A stretch of DNA of 39,102 nt from Basidiobolus meristosporus CBS 931.73 (taxonomy: Eukaryota > Basidiobolomycota > Basidiobolomycetes > Basidiobolales > Basidiobolaceae): the NCBI GenBank assembly GCA_002104905.1, contig MCFE01000754.1, positions 1 to 39,102 of the forward strand. Direction: 5' to 3'. The notes under the pieces are model-generated. The model was not told the DNA's origin. It worked only from the letters and a program-made list of their open reading frames with translations, and made no database searches. The position numbers were made by a program, and so were the translations under genes. Each line of letters opens with the position of its first letter. Position 1 is the first letter of the stretch. Of the stretch, positions 1 to 10,416 are shown piece after piece.

Positions 1-155
1 ATCGCCTTTATTTAGTAAAGTGACAAGGTCATGATGCCAAACACAAAACCTTGGAACCTTACACCAACTTTGATAATGTTGCCCTCATCCATCAGTATTG
101 GAGCCACAGAGGAACCCAGAAGATATCAGAAAACTCCTCTCCTGGGAGGAAGTGA
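1..155. other. No gene; left flank of LTR-A
   Basis: No coding frame is visible. The last bases (about 144-155, gggaggaagtga) are purine-rich and lie directly before the TGTTG start of LTR-A. They would fit the polypurine tract of a retroelement whose interior lies to the left of the window. There is only weak similarity to the corresponding interior strip of gypsy-3 (complement of 10417-10560). Confidence 0.4.
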
Positions 156-765
156 TGTTGTTCATCAACATTGAAAACTTAGCTTATTTTACTACGTTAG
201 AAAATCTAGTACCCTAACTGAACTTCCCTAACCCAAACATAACTGATCTCAGTTAAGGTCTATTTTATCACTTCTCAGAATCTATTTTTAGCTGTCACAC
301 CTGATCAATTTTAATGTGGTCATTACATCCTCAACTGATCTGCTAAGCCTTTCCAAGTGATTAACCATCTGAAGTCTATCCAATCACTTAGCACTTGCAA
401 AGACATCAGCTGATTGATGATGCAATTTACCTTATACACTTATGAGCACCACTACAGATTTCAATTAGTCCAGTCTCTTGGCACTTAGTAAATCAACTTG
501 ATCCAAAAAATATATACAAAGCTTATTGAACCTTTTGCTTTAGTTTCTGTCTCAACAAAATTGAGATTGTTTGTCAGCAAACTAAGAATTCAACAATTCT
601 GTTCTAGTTTCTGCCCAAGCCTAGCATATTGAGCACTCCCAAGAGCACCAAGGCTAGCTTGCATAGCAAACCAACTCTGTTGCCTTTATAGCCCAACTCA
701 GCTACATTCAAGACCAATATTAGGCCAGAACCACTCTACTAATATTTCTGTCACTCTTGACAATT
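156..765 (+). repeat. LTR-A, gypsy-type LTR (3' LTR or solo)
   Basis: This stretch matches the reverse complement of 9818-10416 over about 600 bp. Examples are the blocks around 185-300 (against 10290-10400) and around 600-765 (against 9825-9960). It begins TGTTGTTCATC, a typical LTR start. The second copy lies directly 3' of a decayed gypsy integrase on the minus strand, which is why I call it an LTR. The right end is uncertain: similarity stops near 763, but a CTAACA ending at 852 could be the true terminus. No coding frame is present. Confidence 0.6.
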
Positions 766-851
766 CTAAGACTCTGCACTTAGTTGTCACTTAGGTTCAG
801 TTAACTCATTCAAGAGTTCTATTACACTTTTCTCTTGGATAAAACACTAAC

Positions 852-931
852 ATTGTAGTAAGATTCTTGGAGATATTGGATGTGACTAGGAGGAGAAGTA
901 GATTATAAGGCTCTCACTTTATGATTCATTG
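852..931 (-). repeat. Degraded copia LTR fragment
   Basis: The sequence resembles the first 80 bases of the copia LTRs at 21283 and 25616 as read on the plus strand (shared blocks: gtaagat/gtaagag, ttggagatattgga, agtagattat, cacttaatgatt-like). Similarity stops exactly where gypsy-1 begins at 932, so gypsy-1 appears to have landed in an older copia LTR remnant. Confidence 0.5.
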
Positions 932-1299
932 TGTTATGATCTGCCGCGTGAATGTTTAAGTTAGATCAGTCTTTAGTCAAATCATTTAGTATATGTTTAG
1001 GTTATCAGTATATCAGTATTATCTATGAAATCAGTAGCATTAGTCAGCAAATGAATCAGCAGATCCTTATCAGACAGAAATAGATATATTAAGTAGGATC
1101 TTATTGAGTGATGATGATGCAATCAAATGAGTCATTGGCCACAACCTACATTAGGAAATACAATTAGTAATCAATTGATCTGGCAAAATGTATATAAGGA
1201 GCTGCTGGAACCTCAATAAAAATCAGTTGACGTTTTAGTGAATACAATACTAGCTAAACTCCCTATTCCTCTACAACTCTTATACCAAGACTTGTAACA
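932..1299 (+). repeat. Gypsy-1 5' LTR
   Basis: A 368-bp LTR with a 5-bp terminal inversion (TGTTA...TAACA). It is followed one base later by the primer-binding site. It holds a TATA-like box at 1191-1198. Its partner at 5909-6276 has the same length. Confidence 0.92.
1191..1198 (+). promoter_or_regulatory. TATA-like box of the gypsy-1 5' LTR
   Basis: TATATAAG lies about 100 bp before the LTR end, where the U3/R boundary is expected. The 3' LTR has TAAATAAG at the matching place, so the copy that promotes any downstream tandem copy is weakened. Confidence 0.5.
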
Positions 1300-1300
1300 T

Positions 1301-1310
1301 TGGTAGCAGC
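1301..1310 (+). other. Primer-binding site of gypsy-1 (initiator tRNA-Met 3' end)
   Basis: TGGTAGCAGC starts one base after the LTR. Its first nine bases are complementary to a tRNA 3' end CTGCTACCA, which occurs in initiator tRNA-Met of several eukaryotes. The match to this fungus's own tRNA cannot be tested here. The same site recurs at 6278. Confidence 0.6.
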
Positions 1311-2153
1311 AATAACCAGAGACCTCCCTCCTAAAGAAAGAAGAAACCACCCTCAAGATGTCGGACAATCAAGAATGGAAGAATGCCATGCAGCAAATCC
1401 TGGCCCAACAGCAATAGGTGCTCCAGATCCTCAGCCAACAGCAACAAGGAATTACTACCATGGCTCAGAACCAGCAAAGCCCTGTTAAGAGCAACTTTAG
1501 TGTGAAGGTCAACCAATACCATGGCAGAGTCAATGAAAACCTGGGAACTTGGCTCTTTCAGATTGAAGAAGCTTTTAAAGCTAAAGGAATTGCTCCAGAA
1601 AGCAAGTTGCATTATGCAGCTTCTTACCTGGCAGATGCAGCTTTACAGTGGTACCACAACAAGATCAGGTCAGCCGCAATGATGGGATGCTGTACAATCT
1701 CTGCCTGGGATGAGTTTGTGTTGGAAATTCAGGATGCTTTTGAACCTCCACACCAGCAGACACTACTAAGAAAGATATTAATGACACTCAGACAGAAAGG
1801 AATGGTTCAAGAATACATCTATGAGGGCAGATGTCTACTTGGACAAATTGAAAGAATGGACCCCCTGGATCAAGTTGAATAATTTATTGATGGGTTAAAA
1901 GAAAGAACTTGCAAGGAAGTGAATTACCAAAGACCTCAGACTATTGAAGAAGCCATCAAGATTGCCATTGACTATGATTCAGCTATGTTTGGGGTTGGGA
2001 GGCCCATAATGACTAATCAGAGAGGCTACAACCACTATGAAAGAAGACAGTCAGAAGCAGTACCAATGGAAATAGAAGTTATGCAGAAGAATCCTACCTC
2101 AGAAGAATGTAAGAAGAAAGGACTTTGCTTCAATTGCCACCAGCAGGGACATA

Positions 2154-2219
2154 TTGCAAAGTACTGCCCTCAGAGAGGTAATGGACTTGCAAAGTACTGC
2201 CCACAGAGAAGAAATGGAC
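2154..2219 (+). repeat. 33-bp in-frame tandem duplication in the gag zinc knuckle
   Basis: Units 2154-2186 and 2187-2219 are near-identical and each encodes 11 residues around AKYCPQR. The truncated copy gypsy-2 (about 7097-7130) has a single unit, so the duplication arose in gypsy-1 or its recent lineage. It repeats the last cysteine of the knuckle. Confidence 0.85.
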
Positions 2220-3187
2220 ACCAGCTATCAAGAACCTTTAACCGTATTGAGGCCATGGAGCATAGTAACATGAAGGATGAGCTTGAAGAACACTCAGAAC
2301 TCACCTTCCACATGACAGAAGAGTACCTATTCCAGATGACCTCAAACTCAGGAAAGCCATTATACTTTAATGGAGTAATCAATGGAGTACCTGCCAAGAT
2401 CATGATTGATGCAGGAGCATTGCATGAGTACATGTCAGAACAATTTGCCTTAAAAGCTGGAATCAACTCAGAACCTACCAAATCAACTTCAGTCTCCACA
2501 GCTGATGGGAACTCTCACATTATCAACCGTATTACCCAGCCAGTAAGAATGAAGATCAATGACTATGAAGAAGACCTAGAGGCTTATATATTTGGGAACT
2601 GCAAGTTTGACCTTGTACTTGGAAAAGCCTGGCTACTTTGTTGTAATCCATCAATCAACTGGAGAACCCATGCTACTGAGATCCAAAAGGACAACAAGAC
2701 CTATGAGCTATTGCCTGCCAGGCTGGATTTTGACTTGGTCAATTCCAGTATGTGTGAGACAAGTGAACTTAGCAAGACCCAGTTCTGTAGAGCACTTAGA
2801 AAAGGTACTCAGATGTTCCTCATGGCGGTATTATAGGGGGATTCCTCTACCCCAGCACCCCAGCAGGTCCAGACTCTCTTGAAGAAGTATTCAGACGTGT
2901 TTCCAGATGAGCTTGTAAGCCTACCACCAGTCAGAGATGTGGATCATGCCATTGATACAGGAGATAGCCCTCCAGTAAGCAAGACACCTTACAGAATGAG
3001 TCCATTGGAATTGGAGGAAATGAAGAGACAAATTGATCAGCTATTGGAGCAAGGATACATCAGGCCCAGCAAGTCACCCTGGGGAGCACCAGTGCTTTTT
3101 GTGAAAAAGAAGGATGGAACACTTAGGATGTGCATTGACTACAGAGCCCTGAACTCAGTTACCGTCAAGAATAAGTACCCCATACCT

Positions 3188-3556
3188 TGTTGAAATATTG
3201 GACTATTTGGTATCATTCAGCAGCTAAAAATTAACTTAACAATTCTAGGCTAGTCTTAGTCACTGTAGGACTCATTTACTGCCTTAACTTCGCCACTTTC
3301 TCCAGATATATGATCTTATGATTATTCCCCTATAGTCAGGATCAAATTAGCACTATTACCAAACATTATGTACTAACCCTGAAACTGTTACAGAATGCTC
3401 CTGAATATTGAGAAACCCTCCCTACTTAGTGTTGCAGCTGTATTACTTCTACAAAGGTATACATACTGAGCTTCTTTATGAATAAACAACAGTTCAACTA
3501 TTATCACTATTTCTTGATAAGTTCCTTATATCCAAATCACTTCTTAAATTGCAACA
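3188..3556. repeat. Solo LTR of another retroelement inside gypsy-1 reverse transcriptase
   Basis: A 369-bp insertion beginning TGTTG and ending CAACA. It is flanked by perfect 5-bp target duplications TACCT (3183-3187 and 3557-3561). The reverse transcriptase reading resumes at its right edge in the frame expected after removal of insertion plus one duplication. It holds no coding frame. It does not match the other LTR families in this window, so it belongs to a further family that recombined LTR to LTR. Confidence 0.9.
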
Positions 3557-5896
3557 TACCTTGGATTGCTGAGCTTTTGGACCAACTTAATGGAGCCACT
3601 ATTTTCAGCAAGAATGACCTCATGTCAGGATACAACCAGATTAGGGTGAAACCAGAAGATATCCCTAAGACAGCATTCAGGACCAGATATGGACATTACG
3701 AGTACTTAGTTGTGAGTTTTGGCCTCACTAATGCCCCTGCAACATTCATGACGCTGCTGTAGACTGTCTTTCAGGAGTACTTAGACAAGTTTGTGATAAT
3801 CTACCTGGATGACATATTGATATACAGTAAGACAGAAGAGGATCACATGGTGCACATTGAAAAGGTCTTGAAGAAGCTAAGCAAGAACAAGCTTTATGGC
3901 AAGCTACCCAAGCGTGAATTCTTCAAGGAACATGTTGAATATCTGGGACACATAGTGACTAGCACAGGAGTAACCTTAGACCCCAAGAAGGTGGAAGTAA
4001 TCAAGAATCTGAAACAGCCCCATAGCATATCAGAGCTCAGATCATTCCTTAGAATGGTTTCCTATTATCGGAGATTTGTCAAGTTGTTTGCAAGTATCTC
4101 AGCCCCTTTGCCTGATATCCTCAAGAAAGACAATACCTACAAGTGGGACATAGCTTGTGAGACTGCCTTCCAGACACTCAAGAATGAACTTGCTAAGCTG
4201 CCAAGCTTAAGAATACCAGACTTCAGAAAAGAGTTCACTCTGTGCACAGATGCTTCAGATTATGCAATTGGTGGAGTGCTGAGCCAAGAACACAAGGGAA
4301 AGAACTACCCTGTTGCCTTTGAATCCAAGAAACTGAACTCAGCAGAACAAAACTATCCAGTCCATGAGAAGGAGATGCTTGCTATAATACACTGTTTGAA
4401 GACATGGAGATGCTATATTGAAGAAGTCAAATGCACTGTGAAGACTGATCATTCCTCCCTCAAGTATATATTTACTCAGAAGGTACTCTCTAGAAGAATG
4501 ACACAATGGAGTGAATACATTCAGCAATTTGACCTGGCGATTGTCTACTGCCCTGGAAAAGACAACACGGTTGTTGACGCCTTATCAAGATTAGATCAAG
4601 TTGTAGAACTCAACTTGGTGCATGAATCAGATTGGCCTAGCCTATTACCAAAGTACTTGGAGGACCAAGCCATTCCTAATGAGGTGGATGAAGATATCAA
4701 GAAGATAATCCATGAGGAAGCCAGCAAATTTGTAGTACAGGATGAAGCACTCTACCAAATTGTTGATGGAAGCCCTATTGCCTATTGCCCTTATGTTTCT
4801 TGCCTGGATTTAATACATAAGCTACACAATGGATATGGACATCTTGGGATTGAAGGAATCTATAGCCTTGTGAAAGCCAAAGCATGGTGGCCCAGAATGA
4901 AACAAGATATTGAGAAGCTAGTGAAAACATGCCCAAACTGCCAAATCAATCAAGGCCAGCCACAAAGAATTGCCAAACTCTTCCCTTTGGAGCCTGTAAG
5001 ACCATTTAAGAGATGGGGAATTGACTTTATTGGAAGACTGCCAACTACCAGGAAATACAATTGTTGGATTCTATTAGCAATTGACCATGCCACTAAATGG
5101 CCAGTTGCTAAAGCTGTACCAATAGCCAGTGAACAAGAAGTTGCAAGTTTGATTTACCATGAGATCCTGATGAAGTTTGGATGCCCTGTGGAGATTTTAT
5201 CTGATAGAGGAGCAAGCTTTATGGCAAAGACATTAGAGGCTTACCTGGAAATGCAGCAGATCAGACACTTGAAAACCTCAGCATATCACCCCAGAACTAA
5301 TGGAGTCACTGAGTGGTTTAATGGATTATTTGGAAAAATGCTCACCAAGTATGCAAATGGAGTTGTCAGTAGATGGGATGAGTATGTAGACCAAGCACTC
5401 TTTGCATGCAGAGTCAGAGTACACAACACCACCCAGCAATCACCATTTTACTTAGTGTATGGATGTGAACCAAGGATTCCAGGAGATCTCACACAACCAG
5501 AGCTTACAGACACCTTAGAAGATGAATTCAGTCAGCTAAGTAGACACCAGCAACTGGAACAAAGATGTCAAGAGGCACAGACCAAAGTATCTCAAAGTGC
5601 AGAAAAGATGAAGCAGAGATTTGATAAGACTATAGCACCCAAAGCATTGACAGTTGGGAGCTTTGTATTGCTAAGAAACAACACTTGGAAGAAGTTTGAG
5701 CCACAATCGACAGGACCATTCAAGATCATCAGAGAATGTCCATTTGCAACTTACCAACTGGTGAATAAACAAGGCAATATCCGGGAAGACTTAGTGCATA
5801 GGGACAGACTCAAGCTTGCAAGACTTGCTGATAATACTGAACCATCAAGATATTGGTATCACCAGAAAAGAGATTCAGGAGAACCCTCTCAACTTT

Positions 5897-5908
5897 AGTA
5901 GGGGAGAA
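5897..5908 (+). other. Polypurine tract of gypsy-1
   Basis: A purine-rich strip (gtaggggagaa) directly abuts the TGTTA start of the 3' LTR, the expected place for the plus-strand primer. Confidence 0.7.
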
Positions 5909-6276
5909 TGTTATGATCTGCCACTTGAATGTTTAAGTTAGATCAGTTTTTAGTCAAATCAAGTAGTATATGTTTAGGTTATCAGTATATCAGTATTATC
6001 TATGATATCAGTAGCATTAGTCAGCAAATGAATCAGCAGATCCTTATCAGGCTGAAATAGATATATTAGGTAAGATCTTATTGGGTGAGGATGATGCAAT
6101 CAAATGAGTCATTGGCCACAGCCTACATTAGGAAATAAAATTAGTCAGCAATTGATCTGACAAAATGTAAATAAGGAGTTGCTGGAATCTCAATAAAGGT
6201 CAGTTCAAGTTTAAGTGAATACAATACTAGCTAAACTCCCTATTCCTCTACGACTCTTATACCAAAACTTGTAACA
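5909..6276 (+). repeat. Shared LTR: gypsy-1 3' LTR and gypsy-2 5' LTR
   Basis: A 368-bp LTR (TGTTA...TAACA) that closes gypsy-1. It is followed at once by another primer-binding site and gag, so it also serves as the 5' LTR of a second, truncated copy. Confidence 0.92.
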
Positions 6277-6334
6277 TTGGTAGCAGCAATAACCAGAAAC
6301 CTCCCTCCTGAAGGAAGAAGAAACCACCCTCAAG

Positions 6335-7200
6335 ATGTTGGAAAATCAAGAATGGAAGAATGCTATGCAGTAAATCCTGGCCCAGCAGCAACAAGGATTG
6401 ACTACCATGGCTCAAAGCCAGCAAAACCCTGTCAAGAGTAACTTTAGTGTGAAGGTCAACCGGTACCATGGCAGAGTCAGTGAAAACCTGGGAACTTGGC
6501 TCTTTCAGATTGAAGAAGCTTTTAAGGTTAAAGGAATTGCTCCAGAAAGCAAGTTACATTATGCAGCCTCTTACCTGGCAGACATAGCTTTGCAGTGGTA
6601 CCACAACAGATCAGGTCAGCTACTATGATGGGATACTCTACAATCTCTACCTGGGTTGAGTTTGTGCTGGAAATTCAGGATGCTTTTGAACCTCCACACC
6701 AGCAGATACTACTAAGAAGGAAGTTAAAGACACTTGGACAGAAAGGAATAGTTCAAGAATACATCTAAGAGTACAGATGTCTACTTGGAAAAATTGAAAG
6801 AATGGACCCTCAGGATCAAGTTGAATACTTTATTGATGGGTTGAAAGAAAGAACTTGAAAGGAAGTGAATTATCAAAGACCTCAGACTATTGAAGAAGCC
6901 ATCATGATTGCCATTGACTATGATTCAGCTATGTTTGGGGTTGGGAGGCCCATAATGACTAATCAGAGAGGCTACAACCACTATGAAAGAAGACAATCAA
7001 AAGCAGTGCCAATGGAAATAGATGCTATGCAGAAGAATCCTACCTCAGAAGAATGTAAGAAGAAAGGACTTTGCTTCAATTGCCACCAGCAAGGACATAT
7101 TGCAAAGTACTGCCCTCAGAGAAGTAATGGACACCGGCCATCAAGAACCTTGAATTGTATTGAGGCCATGGAGCATAATAACATGGAGGATGAACTTGAA
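6335..7200 (+). pseudogene. Gypsy-2 gag remnant, truncated tandem copy
   Basis: The sequence after the shared LTR repeats the gypsy-1 leader and gag up to the zinc knuckle (CFNCHQQGHIAKYC near 7073-7115). The start matches the gypsy-1 gag ATG. It has an early stop (TAA at 6371), a one-base loss near 6609 that shifts frame, further stops near 6766 and 6856, and a 30-bp deletion in the glutamine-rich leader relative to gypsy-1. Similarity to gypsy-1 ends sharply at 7200 (against about 2289 in gypsy-1). Protease and pol are absent. Confidence 0.88.
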
Positions 7201-7777
7201 AATATTGCAATTTGGGATGATACCAATATAGGTGGGGGGTAATCCTTTTTAGGGAAGTGAACGTATGGGAATGAGCACATCTGCCTGTGGGTGTCACTGT
7301 GACCCCATTACACTGTATATGGTGTCCCTATGCTACACAGGTTTCAGAGTACTGATTTCTGATTGGTGGAATGTGCTGTGCCCTCTTAGAACCTTCCTGC
7401 ACCTACTTGGAATACACTCAGCTCACTCTGATGTCATTAGAATTTCTATTGATCTTTGGAACCTTCTGGAACAGCATTATTAGTAGTCACTTAGCCAGTG
7501 AGAGAAGTATATGAGGGAGGCAATCCATCAACTTTGAATCATCATCCCTTTTATCAATATACCAACTTGTTGATTAGTGTGATCACTGCTACCTGCTGCT
7601 GCCTGAACTTCCAACCCCAGATCACAGGACACTCCCAGTAAACTGTGCTGATAGCCAACTGACCTTAGAGGCACTACTTGTGAGGAATACTCAGAGTAGG
7701 TATCTTCTATTATATTTGATTCTTTCCCAAGCTTGTTCTTGTACAGGCAAGGAAATTTTTCTGTCTTTGTAACTATT

Positions 7778-8511
7778 AGACTTGTTCCGTTGGATAGTGC
7801 CACATTGAGCCATGAGTGCCAAATGATGCCATAGCATGCCAGGGAGGCCAAGTGAGCCTAAAATTGGCCACAGAGTGTGAAACATAGCTCTTCATCTTCA
7901 TGCAGAGCAGCCCCTGTGTTTCACCCATTGTGCTGGAGAAAATCCATTTTTTGACCTTTTTTTTTGGATCAATGTAGTGCAGGATGTGTAAGAACACAGA
8001 AGAATTGAAGACATGCACCTGGTACTCAATACCCATGGCACTCTGAATCTAGCTCCTGTAGCTTGTATCATGTCATAAAAATGAATGGCACTGTCTTGGT
8101 CCACTGGTACTATCTGACACTATAAGTGCTTTACATAGGTCTTACTTTAGGGCTAATATTTAAATATAGTGCCAGATAGTACCAGTGGACCAAGATAGTG
8201 CCATTCATTTTTGTGACATGATACAAGCTACAGGAGCTAGATTCAGAGTGCCATGTGTATTGAGTACCAGATGCATGTCATTGGTACTTCTGTCCTCTTA
8301 CACATCATACACAACACTGATCCAAAAAAAAAGGTCAAAAAATGGATTTTCACCAACACAAAGGGTGAAACACAGGGGCTGCTTGTCATGAAGATGCAGA
8401 GCTATGTTTCATACTCTGGGGCCAAGTTTAGGTCTGCTATGCCTCTCTGGCACGCAATGGCACTATTTGGCACTCATGGCTCAATGTGGCACTATCCAAT
8501 GGAACAAGTCT
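7778..8511. mobile_element. Foldback MITE derived from the Tnp2 transposon ends
   Basis: A 734-bp element made of two inverted arms of about 347 bp (7778-8124 and 8164-8511) around a spacer of about 39 bp. It begins AGACTTGTTCC and ends GGAACAAGTCT. It is flanked by a 3-bp duplication ATT (7775-7777 and 8512-8514). The matching unoccupied site exists in this window at about 17980-17982 on the other strand, which confirms the edges. The left arm and part of the spacer match the right end of the large transposon, and the rest matches its left end, so it is an internal-deletion derivative. No coding capacity. Confidence 0.9.
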
Positions 8512-8804
8512 ATTGACCACAGCTGCATTCTTATCAAGTCCCTGCTGGTGGAGTTTACAGTTGTTTTGACTTTGGAAGCTTTAGTACACTGTCATCTCAA
8601 AGAATACCAAGCCCAGCACATACTTTTGTTAAGACACCAACTGAGTTGAGGATTGTAGCTTAATAGTCATCCATTGACAAGCTTGTGGCTGTATTCCCCA
8701 TCACATTAGATTAGAGACAGAACCCAAGTATTTCTAGCAACCTTTTGCCAGAGGTTATTGCACCCAGTGAACACCCCACAAACAAAACACTTGAGAGGTG
8801 TTGA

Positions 8805-9600
8805 ATGTATCTCTCCCTTGGACTTATACACCACCACAATGGTATTCTTTCTCTACTCCATGTTGCTTGGTGTGTGGAGAATATTGGGCCTTGTTTCATC
8901 TTTTTGGAATTTCCTATGAAGTGGATGTGTGGGGATATAGGAAGACAAGTCAAGTTGCAAGTACCACCATATGCCAATCTCATCAAGAATATTACCTTCA
9001 AGTCTGTGATGGATGTGATGGGTTGGTACATGGAGGACATCCAGGATGAGTTGGAAAAAACTGAGGACAGATGTGCACATGGAGACACCTATGCCTATGG
9101 AATTAAGAAGCTAAGCAACCCCAATGTGTGGGTAATCAGTTAAGTAATGCAAAGTTGTGTTTGGTGCAACAAGCCACTAATTTTGATTAGGAAAGCTCTA
9201 CCATAGTATGCCAGGTTTCTCTTAGTCACAAGCCAACTTCTATACCATTCAATACAGAATTCACACAACCAAGAGCCAGAGCCCACCTATAAGGGGGACT
9301 ATAACCCAGCAGGGAGAGGAATATTTTGGCTAAGTACCAAAAAGTTCTTTGCAGAAATTTAGAAGGTATTCATGTCAAAAGTGGTAGCAACTAAGCATAT
9401 GTTTGCAAGATGTATATGATTACAGCAGTACAAGGTAGATGGCAACTTTGCAAGTATCACACAAAAAAGCCACAAGGTGAAGGTGATAGAAGTATGTCAA
9501 TTGTGGCAGGTGTGCATGTTTGTAGAGGTTAGTAAGCAGTAGGCCATACTTTTTTTTTTGATTCAAACTATATGGGGACTACCCAAGGTAGTAGTGGGTA
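8805..9600 (+). pseudogene. Tnp2 transposase C-terminal remnant
   Basis: Bases 8845-9143 encode a stretch with AWCVENIGPC, FPMKW and GRQVKLQV, closely similar to the C-terminal part of the Tnp2 gene at 15330-15600 on the other strand. In plant and fungal Tnp2 transposons such a region (DUF4218-like) follows the catalytic domain. The downstream part (about 9180-9600) matches the last transposase segment at 14840-15232 but is broken by stops. The N-terminal 40 residues come from the deletion junction and are not meaningful. No catalytic core remains. Confidence 0.7.
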
Positions 9601-9817
9601 AGCAAATAAAGCAGGGTGATTCTACAGTGGAATTTATGAATTGCACAAGAAGAGGTAGAAAAGGAAATACCATCTGGTAAATTGGTACAGTAGCATTGTA
9701 TACAATTAGCTGTAGGCTGTAATACTGCCATGATAATGCCATTGGAGACTTGCAATGATACCATCAAAACATTGCTGAGCTTCCTGCCATATAAGGCAGC
9801 TGGATGTACTGGCCAGT

Positions 9818-10416
9818 TAGAATTGTCAGAGGGTGGTGGAAATATTAGTAGAGAGGTTCCTGTCTAATATTGGTCTTGTATATAGCTGGGTTTGGCTATA
9901 AAGGCAACAGGGTTGGTTTGCTTTGCAGGCTAGGCTTGGTGTTCTTGGGAGTGCTAGATATGCTAAGCATGTGTAGAACCTACAATGTAATTGTTGAGTT
10001 CTTAATTTTGCTGAGACACACACTGAACAAAAAGATTCAGTAAGCTTTATTTATACTTTGCTGATCAAGTTGAACTAGTAAGTGCCAAGAGACTGACTAG
10101 TTGAAATTTGTTGGGGTGTTGATAGACGCATAGAATAAATGAAAAATTGCACCATTAATCAGCTGATGTCTTGGCAACTGCTAAGTAGTTGGATAGATCT
10201 CAGATGAATAATCACTTGGAAAGGCTTAGCAGATCAATTGAGGATGCAATGACCACATGAAAATTGATCAGGTGTGACAGCTAAAAATAGATTCTGAGAG
10301 GTGATAAAATAGACCATAACAGGGATTAGCTATGTTTGAGTTAGGGAAAATCAGTTAGGGTACTAGATTTTCTAGCAGAGTAAAATAAGCAAAGTTTTAA
10401 ATGCTGATGCACCACA
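9818..10416 (-). repeat. LTR-A, minus copy (3' LTR of gypsy-3)
   Basis: This is the reverse-complement match of 156-765. Read on the minus strand it begins TGTGGTGCATC at 10416. It lies at the 3' side of the minus-strand gypsy-3 pol, as a 3' LTR should. On its outer side Tnp2 fragment sequence starts at 9817. The strip 10417-10619 between LTR and pol holds no recognisable coding sequence. Confidence 0.65.

Larger units (their letters stand above)
1358..5898 (+). pseudogene. Gypsy-1 gag-pol, single frame, disrupted
   Basis: A Ty3/gypsy polyprotein. Gag begins at the ATG at 1358 and ends with a CCHC zinc knuckle (CFNCHQQGHIAKYC, about 2128-2170). A retropepsin-like stretch follows with MIDAGA near 2404; the usual D-S/T-G is D-A-G here. 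Reverse transcriptase starts near 2880 and carries YLDD (about 3802-3813). RNase H follows with TDAS (about 4249) and TDHS (about 4444). Integrase has an HX4H...CX2C zinc finger (about 4829-4942), the DDE residues (D in GIDF, D in LSDRG, E in VTEWF) and a C-terminal GPF module near 5716. Gag and pol share one frame. In-frame stops lie at 1415 (TAG), 1880 (TAA), 2834 (TAG) and 3760 (TAG). A solo LTR at 3188-3556 splits reverse transcriptase; removing it with one target copy keeps the frame. The 3793-5898 part is open throughout. Confidence 0.93.
932..6276 (+). mobile_element. Gypsy-1, full-length Ty3/gypsy LTR retrotransposon (dead)
   Basis: A complete Ty3/gypsy element with 368-bp LTRs at both ends, a primer-binding site, gag, protease, reverse transcriptase, RNase H and integrase in the gypsy order, and a polypurine tract. 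Both LTRs begin TGTTA and end TAACA. By eye they differ at about 27 of 368 positions with no indels, so the insertion is not recent. The interior is broken by four in-frame stops and a foreign solo LTR. No target duplication can be assigned, because the 3' LTR runs directly into a second internal region (6277 onward). No chromodomain follows the integrase. Confidence 0.93.
7201..9817 (+). mobile_element. Fragment of a Tnp2-type DNA transposon with internal deletion
   Basis: The stretch matches the interior of the large Tnp2 transposon in opposite orientation. Blocks 7314-7777 and 8512-8840 match the complement of about 17660-18445. Block 8845-9817 matches the complement of about 14620-15605. 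About 2 kb of the transposase core is missing between them (junction near 8842). A 734-bp MITE interrupts the first block. The left edge abuts truncated gypsy-2 at 7200 and the right edge abuts LTR-A at 9818. I do not see the AGACTTG terminal repeat at either outer edge, so this is a truncated or rearranged copy. Confidence 0.75.

Noticed and set aside
5700-5898. Chromodomain at the end of gypsy-1 integrase
   Set aside because: The protein ends soon after the GPF module with a charged tail and has no chromodomain pattern.
7528-8104. Several overlapping minus-strand frames in and beside the MITE, repeated at 8185-8649, 14076-14321 and 26490-26672
   Set aside because: They recur only because the inverted arms recur. 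They have no domain, and the frames change between copies.
8711-9088. Open minus-strand frame of 125 codons, also seen as its mirror at 15352-15603
   Set aside because: It is the antisense of the Tnp2 C-terminal region in both places; the sense frame has recognisable family motifs and the antisense does not.
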